The translations under genes and the position numbers were made by a program. A DNA stretch of 64,000 nucleotides. It comes from Lineus longissimus. Taxonomy: Eukaryota; Nemertea; Pilidiophora; Heteronemertea; Lineidae. Positions within the stretch are counted from its first letter, which is position 1; each line of letters opens with the position of its first letter. This document shows positions 1 to 11,705 of this stretch, in pieces. The stretch spans positions 23,865,195-23,929,194 of the forward strand of contig NC_088312.1 in NCBI RefSeq assembly GCF_910592395.1. Reading direction: 5' to 3'. Below the pieces are notes generated by a model that saw only the letters and a program-made list of their open reading frames with translations, was not told where the DNA came from and did not search any database.

Positions 1-231
1 TCATTCATTCATCAGACAAGAGATGAGAGAGCCATCCCTACATACATTATTAGGCCTACGGTTCTGACACACAGTACATTTACATGTTAATGTACACTGC
101 TGATGTAGGCCTACATTTCTGCGCCTTAGAATTGGCACTGTTTTACCATGTTTACAGCATGAAAAACAAATTAAAATCGTGCAGGATGGCTTCACTATCA
201 ACTCAAGAATGTTTTGCACCCATATTCGTCC

Positions 232-801
232 TCATTTTGTACATACCGCGAGAGTATCCCACAGGTTTGCCATTTGAATAATTTTTGATAGCCGCGCAGC
301 CGTTCCCGGAAAAGCCACTCGAGATATATCGCCTGATTCACGGCATCCGGTTTCGGGATCGCAATCTGATACCCAAATACTGATGACGTCATTCACATTT
401 TTGGCCCGTTCTCGGAGATTTGGATCTCGGACGGCGTGGCGAAAGTTCCCTATTGTATCCACGATGTGGCGAGGATTGTGGATCGGTCGGGTCCCGAGGA
501 CTTCATCCAAAATTTCAAGTTCTTCGTCCCCAAAGCCGTTCCGTCCTGAGGTACCTGATCGACCCAAGTTGTTACGGGCCTTGACCCAATCTCCCTTCAT
601 TGATTTTAGTTTGTTACGACACTGGTCAGTCGTACGATCGTAGCCTTCTAGTTTCAGAAGCTCAGCGATCCGGCTGTATACATGGGAATTGCGGTGATTC
701 CCCTGCAATTGGCCCTCAATATCTTCATCTCTCCATATCCTTAACAAGGCCAGTCGCTCATCGCGTGACCAAGCAGGACTTCTTTGTAGATTGGCAGCCA
801 T
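232..801 (-). CDS. Myb/SANT-like (trihelix) DNA-binding protein, probably transposon-derived
   Basis: An intact 189-codon frame. I start it at the ATG that opens MAANLQRSPAW, because the frame upstream of it is low-quality and unlike the family. Residues about 8-90 look like a Myb/SANT-like (Myb_DNA-bind_4) three-helix domain: conserved Trp at 11, 23 and 72, and the typical third-helix stretch RTTDQCRNKLKSMKGDW at 56-72. Proteins of this type bind DNA. They occur as host factors and as the second protein of PIF/Harbinger transposons. The sequence just upstream (about 940-1,145) has repeated AATGCGGAATAA/AGTGCGGAATAA motifs and a GTGTGAACACGG end, as expected near a Harbinger terminus. No transposase is seen; it could lie left of the window. 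A domesticated host gene is possible. The DNA-binding domain is fairly sure, the transposon origin less so. Confidence 0.6.
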   Translation of the reverse strand: MAANLQRSPAWSRDERLALLRIWRDEDIEGQLQGNHRNSHVYSRIAELLKLEGYDRTTDQCRNKLKSMKGDWVKARNNLGRSGTSGRNGFGDEELEILDEVLGTRPIHNPRHIVDTIGNFRHAVRDPNLRERAKNVNDVISIWVSDCDPETGCRESGDISRVAFPGTAARLSKIIQMANLWDTLAVCTK

Positions 802-939
802 TTCGTACAATAAAACAACAATGAAAATCACTTGGAAAAATGCAGGAATGACAGCGTGATAAACACATGTGCATGACAGAATAAAACGGAAGGAAGTAGG
901 CCAATAACCACTGCGCATGGGTGAACAGGTAGCGACTGC

Positions 940-1145
940 GCTGATCCGAATTAAACTGTTCACACTGCCAATGTTAATGCGGAATAAGCTGGTGCGCACT
1001 AGCTAGCACGGATTAAGAACCGTACTTGTTAATTCGCATTCAATCCGGACTAACTGGCTTCTAGGGTGACCTCTTATTCCGAATTAAGGCTTTAGTACGC
1101 CTTTAGTGCGGAATAAAACGCTAGTGTGAACACGGCATTAGGGAC
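940..1145. mobile_element. Possible PIF/Harbinger terminal region
   Basis: A GC-rich block with short direct and inverted motifs: GTTCACAC near 957 against GTGTGAAC near 1,122, and GCGGAATAA at about 977 and 1,107. It ends in GTGTGAACACGGCATTA. This resembles subterminal and terminal repeats of PIF/Harbinger elements (established features: short TIRs, TWA target duplication). The matching end was not found in the window, so the element is only inferred. From here to 1,734 I see nothing else. Confidence 0.3.
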
Positions 1146-1734
1146 TTGTTTTTGATGATATTCTTATGGTACTTACTCCAAGCAATGATACATCACATGT
1201 CATACCGACTTTGGTTTGACCTATATACTATACATGTACAATGTTTCTTAATCTGAATGAATTCCAAAGCACCAAATATCTATACGGTGAGCACAATGGC
1301 CCCTGGCCGTTTCATTAATTAGGTACTGCAGTATATATGACTGTACTGTAGCTTGAAAAAAAGTTACAGATGTATGTATATGCAAAGACAAAAATTCTTC
1401 TGCAACTCTTCGTACAAAAACTTGTAAAAAATTAAATATGACAAGAACCAAAATTGATTTCGTTATCTGATTCATTTGACATTGGCACTGCCTGCCCCTG
1501 GTATTTGATCCTTCCGTCAGATAAGTATGTGCTCTCACTCAGTTGAGGTTGAATCCCAAGTGATTCACAGAGGGTGCTGACAAGACTCCCATATTAAATT
1601 GACAGTTAAGGGCTTAATGCCAGGGAACCTGGGTTAAGCTCTACCTGATGAGATTTCCAAGTCTGGTGATATCCCAGCAGACCCAGACAAGACACCTGGA
1701 CTTGTGAACGGGCCAGGAGCACACCACCAGACAT

Positions 1735-3385
1735 GTGACTATCTCTTGGTCTTCAACACCCATATTCCCCATATGAACGTGAGGAGACGCCACCAGACGT
1801 GATCGTCTCTTGCTGGTCTTCATTCCCCATATAAACGTGAGGAGACGCCACCAGACATGTGACTGTCTCTTGCTGGTCTTCATTGCCCATATAAACGTGA
1901 GGAGACGCCACCAGACATGTGACTGTCTCTTGTTGGTCTTCATTGCCCATATTCCCCATATAAACATGAGGAGACGCCACCAGACATGTGACTGTCTCTT
2001 GTTGGTCTTCATTGCCCATATTCCCCATATAAACATGAGGAGACGCCACCAGACGTGATCGTCTCTTGCTGGTCTTCATTCCCCATATAAACGTGAGGAG
2101 ACGCCACCAGACATGTGACTGTCTCTTGCTGGTCTTCATTGCCCATATAAACGTGAGGAGACGCCACCAGACATGTGACTGTCTCTTGTTGGTCTTCATT
2201 GCCCATATTCCCCATATAAACGTGAGGAGACGCCACCAGACATGTGACTGTCTCTTGTTGGTCTTCATTGCCCATATTCCCCATATAAACATGAGGAGAC
2301 ACCACCAGACATCTGACTGTCTCTTGTTGGTCTTCATTGCCCATATTCCCCATATAAACATGAGGAGACACCACCAGACATCTGACTGTCTCTTGTTGGT
2401 CTTCATTGCCCATATTCCCCATATAAACGTGAGGAGACACCACCAGACATCTGACTGTCTCTTGTTGGTCTTCATTGCCCATATTCCCCATATAAACATG
2501 AGGAGACGCCACCAGACATGTGACTGTCTCTTGTTGGTCTTCATTGCCCATATTCCCCATATAAACGTGAGGAGACACCACCAGACATCTGACTGTCTCT
2601 TGTTGGTCTTCATTGCCCATATTCCCCATATAAACATGAGGAGACGCCACCAGACATGTGACTGTCTCTTGTTGGTCTTCATTGCCCATATTCCCCATAT
2701 AAACGTGAGGAGACGCCACCAGACATGTGACTGTCTCTTGTTGGTCTTCATTGCCCATATTCCCCATATAAACGTGAGGAGACACCACCAGATATCTGAC
2801 TGTCTCTTGCTGGTCTTCATTGCCCATATTCCCCATATAAACGTGAGGAGACACCACCAGACATCTGACTGTCTCTTGTTGGTCTTCATTGCCCATATTC
2901 CCCATATAAACATGAGGAGACGCCACCAGACATGTGACTGTCTCTTGTTGGTCTTCATTGCCCATATTCCCCATATAAACATGAGGAGACACCACCAGAC
3001 ATCTGACTGTCTCTTGTTGGTCTTCATTGCCCATATTCCCCATATAAACATGAGAAGACACCACCAGACATCTGACTGTCTCTTGTTGGTCTTCATTGCC
3101 CATATTCCCCAAATAAACGTGAGGAGACGCCACCAGACATGTGACTGTCTCTTGCTGGTCTTCATTGCCCATATTCCCCATATAAACGTGAGGAGACGCC
3201 ACCAGACATCTGACTGTCTCTTGTTGGTCTTCATTGCCCATATTCCCCATATAAACGTGAGGAGACACCACCAGATATCTGACTGTCTCTTGTTGGTCTT
3301 CATTGCCCATATTCCCCATATAAACGTGAGAAGACACCACCAGATATGTGACTGTCTCTTGTTGGTCTTCATTGCCCATATTCCC
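1735..3385. repeat. Minisatellite, 69-bp unit (about 24 copies)
   Basis: Tandem copies of a 69-bp unit containing GAGGAGACGCCACCAGACAT and TGGTCTTCATTGCCCATATT. Some copies lack a 9-bp duplicated CCCATATTC and are 60 bp long. Both lengths are multiples of three and the unit has few stops, so several frames on both strands stay open for hundreds of codons. These are repeat artefacts, not genes. The array lies beyond the 3' end of NUDT18. Confidence 0.95.
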
Positions 3386-3480
3386 TGACCATGAAGTCTG
3401 TGATGATGTGAACAGAATCTTACTTCCTTGAGGCATCTTGGTCAGATGAGACATCAAGTCTGGTTCGATAATGATAACAT

Positions 3481-3486
3481 TTTATT
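3481..3486 (-). promoter_or_regulatory. Candidate poly(A) signal of NUDT18
   Basis: AATAAA on the minus strand, about 200 nt after the NUDT18 stop codon and just before the 69-bp minisatellite. This is the first such hexamer I found downstream of the gene. Confidence 0.45.
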
Positions 3487-3689
3487 AAAACATCATTCAT
3501 AATAAACGATTTCCACACAAAAACTGGACTTTCGCCCTTACAGAAAGGTTCGTTAACGTACACTTTTTTATTTTTGACAATTACATTTGAGTTAGAAACT
3601 TCATCTACTGATCACAGTTGCATCCAAATGATCCTGAGCATCCCCGATTCTATATGAGATGATTTGTGTTTGCAACGATTTGTCAAGGT

Positions 3690-6600
3690 TTAGAGTATTG
3701 CAGGTACACACATGCCTGGGATAAGTCTTTTCATGAGGTTGTTCTTCAGTTCAGATTCTGCGAGTTTATGCCACGAGTATGTCTCCTCTGCTTTATGACA
3801 AATCTTTGGCAAGATGCCATTGTCCGGGAATGATAACAGGAACGTTATGCCGAAACCATCGTTGACTGCCTGTGGTTTCCCATGATGCTCTATTGATAAG
3901 AGACCCACAACATCTAGATTGTCACTGTCCGTCGGTGTCCCAAAGGGTTGCTTAAATAAGAGGGAAAGATTGATAACAAAACTTGCAACATATTACTGTC
4001 AACTGTGAAATTTGTGACTCTTGAGGGTGGGTGGTGGAATCCATTGTGTTTCTCACATCAGCGAGGCTTCAGTTGTTTGTACTGGCAAAGCACAACATAC
4101 AGGAGATCACAGGCATATAACAATCGAAGTGAACTGTCTGGTTCAAACATCATGGGCATGAACCCTGTCACTGACAAATCGCTTGTGACCAGTGTACTAT
4201 ACCCCCAGTTATATGGCAGGACCAGACAGTTCACTTCGATTGGGCCTAAGTCTGACTCGTTAGCTTCAGACTCTAACATGTACTGAACTATAGGGATGGC
4301 TACATGTACCTTTAAAACTTCGATGAAACAGTCCTTCATACTCCTGTGAATAAATGGATTGAGCACCATAGAGGGGAAGTGAGGCACATCTCGAGTATTC
4401 ATCAACACGAACGCGTCATCACTGAAAATACATTTCAGATACTATAGTCACTTGTGTCATGTATATGTTATATACATTTGAGATACTACATGTATATAGT
4501 CACTTGTGGTATGTATATGTTATATACATTTGAGATACTACATGTATATAGTCACTTGTGTGGTATATTGTTATATATCATATGTACATTTGAGATACTA
4601 CATGTACATTATAGTCACTTGTGTTATATTGTTACATGTATATACATTTCAGATACTACATACATTTTTCGATTAAACCGTACAACGTTGATTTGTTGTG
4701 TTGCTCCAGCCTTGTTTTGTGCTCTAGCAGTACGAGGGCTCTGCTCCAGCCTTGTTTTGTGCTCTAGCAGTATGGGGGCTCTGCTCCAGCCTTGTTTTGT
4801 GCTCTAGCAGTACGAGGGCTCTGCTCCAGCCTTGTTTTGTGCTCTAGCAGTACGAGGGCTCTGCTCCAGCCTTGTTTTGTGCTCTAGCAGTATGAGGGCT
4901 CTGCTCCAGCCTTGTTTTGTGCTCTAGCAGTACGAGGGCTCTGCTCCAGCCTTGTTTTGTGCTCTAGCAGTATGAGGGCTCTGCTCCAGCCTTGTTTTGT
5001 GCTCTAGCAGTATGGGGGCTCTGCTCCAGCCTGGTTTTGTGCTCTAGCAGTATGGGGGCTCTGCTCCAGCCTGGTTTTGTGCTCTAGCAGTATGGGGGCT
5101 CTGCTCCAGCATCGTTTTGTGCTCTAGCAGTACGAGGGCTCTGCTCCAGCATCGTCTTGTGCTCTAGCAGTACGAGGGCTCTGCTCCAGCCTTGTTTTGT
5201 GCTCTAGCAGTATGGGGGCTCTGCTCCAGCCTTGTTTTGTGCTCTAGCAGTATGGGGGCTCTGCTCCAGCCTTGTTTTGTGCTCTAGCAGTACGAGGGCT
5301 CTGCTCCAGCATCGTTTTGTGCTCTAGCAGTACGAGGGCTCTGCTCCAGCCTTGTTTTGTGCTCTAGCAGTATGAGGGCTCTGCTCCAGCCTTGTTTTGT
5401 GCTCTAGCAGTATGGGGGCTCTGCTCCAGCCTTGTTTTGTGCTCTAGCAGTATGGGGGCTCTGCTCCAGCCTTATTTTGTGCTCTAGCAGTATGGGGGCT
5501 CTGCTTCAGCATCGTTTTGTGCTGTAGCAGTATGGGCTCTGCTCCAGCCTTATTTTGTGCTCTAGCAGTATGGGGGCTCTGCTCCAGCATCGTTTTTGTG
5601 CTCTAGCAGTATGGGGGCTCTGCTCCAGCCTTATTTTGTGCTCTAGCAGTATGGGGGCTCTGCTCCAGCCTTGTTTTGTGCTCTAGCAGTATGGGGGCTC
5701 TGCTTCAGCCTTGTTTTGTGCTCTAGCAGTATGAGGGCTCTGCTCCAGCCTTGTTTTGTGCTCTAGCAGTATGGGGGCTCTGCTCCAGCCTTGTTTTGTG
5801 CTCTAGCAGTATGGGGGCTCTGCTCCAGCCTGGTTTTGTGCTCTAGCAGTATGGGGGCTCTGCTCCAGCCTTGTTTTGTGCTCTAGCAGTATGAGGGCTC
5901 TGCTCCAGCCTTGTTTTGTGCTCTAGCAGTATGAGGGCTCTGCTCCAGCCTTGTTTTGTGCTCTAGCAGTATGGGGGCTCTGCTCCAGCCTTGTTTTGTG
6001 CTCTAGCAGTATGGGGGCTCTGCTCCAGCCTTGTTTTGTGCTCTAGCAGTATGGGGGCTCTGCTCCAGCCTTGTTTTGTGCTCTAGCAGTATGGGGGCTC
6101 TGCTCCAGCCTTGTTTTGTGCTCTAGCAGTATGGTAGTTCACTTTGTCCACATGGTGGACCTTTATTACATAACATTTTTCTAATTTGAGCCATTGAAAT
6201 CTTCAGAGAGTTGCCATGTGTTGCATCATTATGAAGTTTAACATTCGACTGATATCTCAGTTATCGAAATAACACCAGACAGATGTGCCGAGTTTTAAAT
6301 CTCCTCCACACAGGCAGAATGTGTAAACAAGGGTTGGACGTCACAATCATGATCGCATGTCATGATGATAAACATCTCAAGTTTGTGACGATCAGATCCT
6401 TGGTCACATTTACCAGCTTACCCTGATTTGTTTGTAATAACAAGTCGCATCAGCAGCTGTTGATGTCCGTTGATCACTGGCAGTAATGGCGGATGCCGAA
6501 CATTGGCATGTCTCGAGCGATAATTCTGAGCAAGCATAACCAGTCTCATCACATCGGGTGCCCTAGGATGGGAATAAACATGATGAATAATAGATCATCA

Positions 6601-9600
6601 AGCAAGTGGCTTGAAACTTGGTAAGTCTGGGGGATGTGAAGTTTTGGATTGCAATGAAGCAACCCAGATTCTGTGTTGGAATTTTTCTCTCAAAAATTCG
6701 AAAATATAAGATTTCAAAAATATTTCTTCTGAATCTCTTGAGTTGGTCCTGAAAACTTGAGATACGAATTTTTTACCCCCCCCCCAAATTTTCTAAAGAA
6801 TATTAAAAAAAAATTATTTTCTCAATCTCTTGACTTTGTCATGAAAATTTGAGATAAGATTTTTTTCCCCGAAATAAAAAAAAATTCTGAAAAAATTAAG
6901 AAATAATTTTTTTTTGTTCAAAATGCATATCTATCAGTTTTTTATCAATTTTTGAAAAAAAGTTATTTTTTACATGAATTTTCGAATATGAAAGTTATGT
7001 TGGAGCTAGCCGACATAAGATCTATGTTGAGCACAATTGCCTGTGTAGTTTTCCTTTAACCTTACCGGAGAGGATATGCTTTTGAATTGCTCAAATCCAC
7101 CTTTGACATCCATCTTGCCTGCAAAGATTCCCCATCACTATCGGCTAATGTTTTCAACCTTCCACCTGTGAATGAGAAACACTCATCTTTACATTTGTTA
7201 TAGCCGTCACCAATTCACATGATGCTTCCTTTGGCACTCTCAGCAGATGCTTGGCAGTGTTACCACTGGGCTCCAGTCTTACCTGTCACAACATGTGAAT
7301 CTGAACCATGTCCAGGTACCAATCTCCACACAGAGTCATGTCTTACCTGTCACATGTCCTATAAATGTGAACCTGAACCATGTACAGGTACCAATCTCCA
7401 CACAGAGTAATGTATCGGGTTCAAATTCTAGTCCAGTTTCCTCGAGAACTTCCCTCTTTGCACCTTCCTGCAAGCAGAAAGAACACCAGGTGCTATCATA
7501 TGTCATTGTGGGCCTCGAACTAAAAGGTCCTTAATATGAAAGCACAGTGCAAAAGACTTTCTACTATCAGATCAAGACTCATGAAATTTTCACCATCGGC
7601 TTAACAATTCATTGGCTTAAGCCTCTGCATTGGCCAACTACATGGAAACTAGATGTCTATGCATCTGGGTAACCCTGTCTGGCTTCATGCCTCTGCTTCA
7701 GAGACATTCAAGCTTATACTGGAACTCAAGTTGAAGACAGCCATGTGGCCAGCCGTAATGAGTCTGGTGAAACTTTTCTTTGAGAAAGCTTACTATGTCC
7801 ACATCTGGACACATCTGATAGAGACCACTATTACCGTACATTTAGTCACAAGCGTTGTCTGTGTTTAGTAACATTATAAAATCATCTCATATGATATAAT
7901 ATAATAACCGATTAAGTGACACAATCACCAACACATTGTTTAAACAAAAGTTCAACTTCATAACAAAGTTTTAAATTGGCCTTAAAATTCAGTTCGTCCA
8001 CTTGACCTTGCTGTAGTCACTTCAGGTAAGAACTAATCAAATTCATTTGGGTTGAAATTTGGAGCAAAGAATGAAGGGTCACCACAAAGGACATGAGAAT
8101 GTTGAATAAGTTGTTATCTTAAACCAAAGCTTAGTTAGGATATTTGATTATGTGCTTACAGTGACATTATGTCACAAGTATGAACTCAGTTGTTGACCTG
8201 GTATCAGCTGGTTGTGTGACACCATAGGTCACCAGGTCAGCCTTGACAAGGGATGGCATGTTAAACTGATCCACTGGCAATCATTCATTGCACTGATCTG
8301 GGCATCTGGTGGACAAACTCTGTCTTCAAAGGAACATGGATGCGTTTGAAGAACTTGAAAGAGCTGTCAGGAGCAATGATATAGGCAAGGTAGGGCTTGG
8401 GCTCACAAGAGCTGTCCATCTGACAGATCACACAGGTCAAATGCTGTACTACTACAAAACTGAAGTGAAAATGTTTGATTTTACAGTTCTAATACCAGTG
8501 CATTTTGTGTTCAGACACAATCAGTCATTACTAGACTTGACAAACATAAATTCTGTAAGGGATGACTCTGCCAATTTTAAAACCCAATAAAAAGCCGGTT
8601 TACAGTTGGGGAACTTGCAAACAAAAGACTTTCACTTTCGCAAACAAATGAAGTACATGTACTCCACACATTCATTCACACTGTTCATTCAGCACTAAAC
8701 AGCAATACATGTAACTGAATGTCAACAACAACCAATGCAACCATTTTCTCTCTTGCAGGTGTCTGAGGTAATGACCAACTGCCCTGATCTGCGAGACCCC
8801 GGCTTCTCATGGATCATCAACGATGCCATCAGACTTGGTCTAACAGAGATCACACGTGTTCTGCTCGAGAATGGTGTCCTAGCAAACAGCACGAGCAAGA
8901 ACTTATGTAAACCATCCCCCCTCATGAATGCTTGTAAACTGGGCAATAAGAACATTGTGAGATTATTGTTGGAGCATGGTGCTGCTGTGGATGGCGAAGA
9001 CAACTTTGGCGTCCCACCTCTTGTGCTTGCAGCTCGGAGCGGCAACATGGAAATCTTTGATTTACTCCTTACCTGGAAGGCAAACGTTGACCAAAGAATT
9101 GATTACGAGTTTGTCAAATGGCCTTTTAACAGTCAGAGGATGAACCAGGCACAATTAGAATGCATGAGTGCCCCCTATGAACAAAACACAGTACTTATTG
9201 AAGCATGCCGAGCACAACATTTTGAAATTGTTCAAAAGTTATTGTTGCATGGCGCCAACTTGCATGCGGCCAACCAAGCTAAAGAAACACCCTTGCATAT
9301 CACGGCGTGTCCACGACCCTGGTTGTCTTATCAGCACTACAACAAACGCATCCTACCAACGGCACCAGAAATTCTTCATTGTTTACTTCAACATGGAGCA
9401 GACGTCAATGCTCACAACATGTTTGGGCAGACGCCATTGGATCGTACACTAGCTGAAATTGAACATATCCTAAACTGTAAAATTCTCAGCGAAAATGTGA
9501 CAGAAACATTGCAAAAACACTTCAGGAATTTCTACAACATGGTCCAGGCTGGCAGCAACTTGAAAATCTACGCCAATCCTGCTAATGGAGAGGAGGATCT

Positions 9601-11287
9601 GTACGGGTTTCTACTGGATGCTTATCTACAACATCAAGATTCTGATTCACCCAATAAAGCATGTCTGCAGGAATTCAAAAAGGTCTTGAAAGCCATTGAC
9701 TTAGCCCTGGGGAAGCCACGAGAAGTGTTTGTAAGGAGATTCATCATGGAGATAAGAGAATCGATCGAGAAACGCGTCATCGTCGCTTGGTTAAAGTCCA
9801 GACAGCGAAACTGTCGTAGCCTGAAGGAATTGTGTGGAACTAGAGTCCGGCAGGTCCTACACCCACCGCTGATGCTGAATGTCTTCACAGAAGAACTGGA
9901 ATTGCCACTGAACCTGCGTGAATATCTTATCAAGTCATAATGATAAGAACAAACCTTGGTTCAAACGGACAAGACAGTGCTGTTGCTACCAGAGCAGAGG
10001 CATAATCAGGCTTTATACAGGCACTATGGGTCCACCTTACAGAAGGTGTCACATGAATCGCACGAAAGTCCTGAGGAACATTCCTGGCTTAGCATGTTTC
10101 ATGTTGATTTTGTTCTTTGAGTGTGACAGGCTGCTGCTGGTCCCGGAAGACAGATTTCATTAGTCATTGTATATCAACTGAAATAAGCCAGAATGGATCC
10201 TGGAAGCATGATTATTCCTGCAAACTGGTGCTTGTGTACAGTTAGGAAGTTAATATATATGGTGCTGCCCAAAGACAGAACAATAAAGTAATGAGAAGAC
10301 TGTCACTGCAAAAACTGACATACGGTTAAAATCATCAATAAGTGTAGACAACATTTTGTAGAATGTTTGAGGACATTTCTTGATGGATCCCTTCATTGTC
10401 AGGACTTGTCGTTGAAGAAGACCCATTTTGAAAAATACAGTCACCTCTGAATTTTAATTTTTTCAGGAATAAAATGTCTCTTTATTTGTTCAATATCTAA
10501 TCTGAGTGCTTCATTCCAATCACTCCAGGGTCTGCTTGCTTCCTTGAGATTTTGACGAGTACACTTGAAGATGAAGTGGGCCAGTTCCCGTGTAGTGGAT
10601 TACTTATTGGATGCCTCAGTAAAGGTGCATCTGAACACTCTTCCAAATAAGTACATAGAGTTTTAAATGTTATTTGTTGTGCCCACCATATAGTAACACT
10701 GCGCGTATGTCATGCTACTAACTTCACTAAATTCCCACTTACGATAATAGTTTCATCGGGTTCCATCCTGCCGGCAGGTAGGTACCACTTCCCCCGACAC
10801 GATTCCTTGGCCTCCTGCATGAAGAGGACATCCCCAGCATCATTGATGACGATCCCTGCCACGATGTAACACACAGAATGCTTGGTGATAGGATGGAACT
10901 CATCTTCTAGAAAAATGGGAATTGGACAATGGGAATTGGACATTGTACACAAGCATATTTTACACTCACAATCCGAAGAAGGGGTACCGTATCCATATCC
11001 GTATCTGTATCCATGGACATGGCCGAGCCAAATACAAATGCTTCGGGTCCACAGAGCATACTCATCTCCCCAAATCAAAAGTAGTTATCTTGTTAAGTCA
11101 GAGCTAGTAATAGTATACAGAGAATTGATGTTCTATTCGACTTACGACTTTGAGATGTGACATCCACCAGACAATGAGCTGTTTTCAGTGGAATTCTTCC
11201 AGCCAGGAGAGAGCCAAGATCAGCCTCAACGGCAGTAAAATCTCCCACAGTGTCTGATGAGTGTTCTGAGAGGGTATTTGATGCCAT
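3690..11287 (-). CDS. NUDT18: NUDT18-like Nudix hydrolase (7 coding exons)
   Basis: Coding exons (minus strand order): 11287-11146, 10906-10743, 7467-7347, 7165-7066, 6562-6422, 4421-4310, 3950-3690. All introns are GT-AG and all phases join, giving 346 residues; the human protein is of similar length. The Nudix box G-x5-E-x7-REV-L-EE-T-GL is complete across exons 2/3 (about G93 to L115, with catalytic E108, E111 and E112). It is preceded by CRGKWYLPAGRMEP and followed by ESLQARW, both typical of NUDT18. Known role of the family: hydrolysis of oxidised purine diphosphates such as 8-oxo-dGDP, sanitising the nucleotide pool. The C-terminal half (about 190-346) has no catalytic motif but follows the NUDT18 family pattern. 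Intron 2 holds a whole ankyrin/SOCS-box gene on the other strand. Intron 5 holds two tandem arrays. The exon 3 donor region is duplicated once. The start is an MASN ATG; the first two exons join in phase 1. Confidence 0.9.
4121..4242. repeat. Inverted repeat with 22-bp perfect arms
   Basis: Arms 4121-4142 and 4221-4242 (CAATCGAAGTGAACTGTCTG... and its exact complement) flank a 78-bp loop. It lies in the last intron of NUDT18, downstream of the exon 6 donor. It may be a small fold-back element. Confidence 0.75.
4440..4665. repeat. AT-rich tandem repeat next to the NUDT18 exon 6 acceptor
   Basis: Four to five imperfect copies of a 49-60-bp unit containing TAGTCACTTGTG and GATACTACATGTATA. On the gene's strand the last copy runs into the splice acceptor at 4422-4423, so the array is made of the intron's 3' end, without exon sequence. 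Confidence 0.85.
4702..6134. repeat. Minisatellite, 40-bp unit (about 36 copies)
   Basis: Highly regular 40-bp units containing CTGCTCCAGCCTTGTTTTGT and GCTCTAGCAGTATGGGGGCT, in NUDT18 intron 5. Variants cluster (TACGAGGGCT, CATCG for CTTGT), showing local homogenisation. The plus strand of each unit has an acceptor-like pyrimidine tract plus CTCTAGCAG, but no plus-strand gene is seen here. Confidence 0.95.
7277..7412 (-). repeat. Two-copy duplication of the NUDT18 exon 3 donor
   Basis: A 64-72-bp unit is present twice. Each copy has the last ~53 bp of exon 3 (CTCTGTGTGGAGATTGG...), then GTGACAG, then the donor GTAAGA. Copy 7341-7412 is the true exon end. Copy 7277-7340 lies in the intron, has lost 8 bp and has drifted slightly. 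Confidence 0.85.
8336..9940 (+). CDS. Ankyrin-repeat, SOCS-box protein (nested gene 1)
   Basis: Two coding exons, 8336-8389 and 8759-9940, joined in phase 0 (AAG|GTAGGG ... CTTGCAG|GTG), giving 411 residues. Ankyrin repeats are visible at about 69-101, 102-134, 160-190 and 193-240, with motifs such as SPLMNACKLGNKNIVRLLLEHGA and TPLHITA...HCLLQHGADVNAHN. The C-terminal ~45 residues (SLKELCGTRVRQVL ... LPLNLREYL) match a SOCS box. Proteins of this architecture (ASB family) are established substrate receptors of Cullin5-Elongin B/C ubiquitin ligases: the ankyrin part binds the target and the SOCS box binds Elongin C. I cannot name the orthologue or the target. The whole gene lies within NUDT18 intron 2 on the opposite strand. 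Upstream 5' UTR exons are possible. Confidence 0.85.
10282..10287 (+). promoter_or_regulatory. Candidate poly(A) signal of nested ankyrin/SOCS gene
   Basis: AATAAA about 340 nt after the stop codon, still inside NUDT18 intron 2. A second AATAAA lies near 10,468. Confidence 0.45.
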
Positions 11288-11682
11288 GGTCACGTTCTAT
11301 TTCATGACATCCTTTGTTGTTCGAGTCAATTTTCTGATTGGTTCAATCAAATTTTCATCTCAGAATGCCACGAGTTCATCAGATGCCCTTTTAAAATGTT
11401 TTCTGAAAAAACAGATCAGATTAGTATGGTTGGTATCGCTGTCAATGAGGTGCAACTGTTGAGATGTACCATGCATGCTCCACCAAGCCACCAAGGGGGC
11501 CGGCAAGATGACACATCATGCATGTCATGTGATCAACTCATGTGATCCTGACTGGCAGAACTATGGAAGTTATAATGATCAGATCAATCACGCAGAGCAG
11601 CTGAGCTAAAAATGGACTTATTTATGAACTTTGCCGCTGCATGCTGATCTCATGCTCAGGTTAGCGAGGGGCAGATTTCAGT

Positions 11683-11705
11683 GGGGGGGGGGGGGGGGGG
11701 GGGGG
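11683..11705. repeat. Homopolymer G23 followed by a C9 run
   Basis: Twenty-three consecutive G, then 15 nt, then nine C. It is a potential G-quadruplex or hairpin site, and is also error-prone in sequencing, so its length should be treated with caution. The rest of 11,288-12,473 (5' side of NUDT18) shows no gene. Confidence 0.8.

Noticed and set aside
1641-3457. Long frames on both strands through the 69-bp array
   Set aside because: They are the tandem unit read in phase; no family resemblance, and overlapping open frames on opposite strands.
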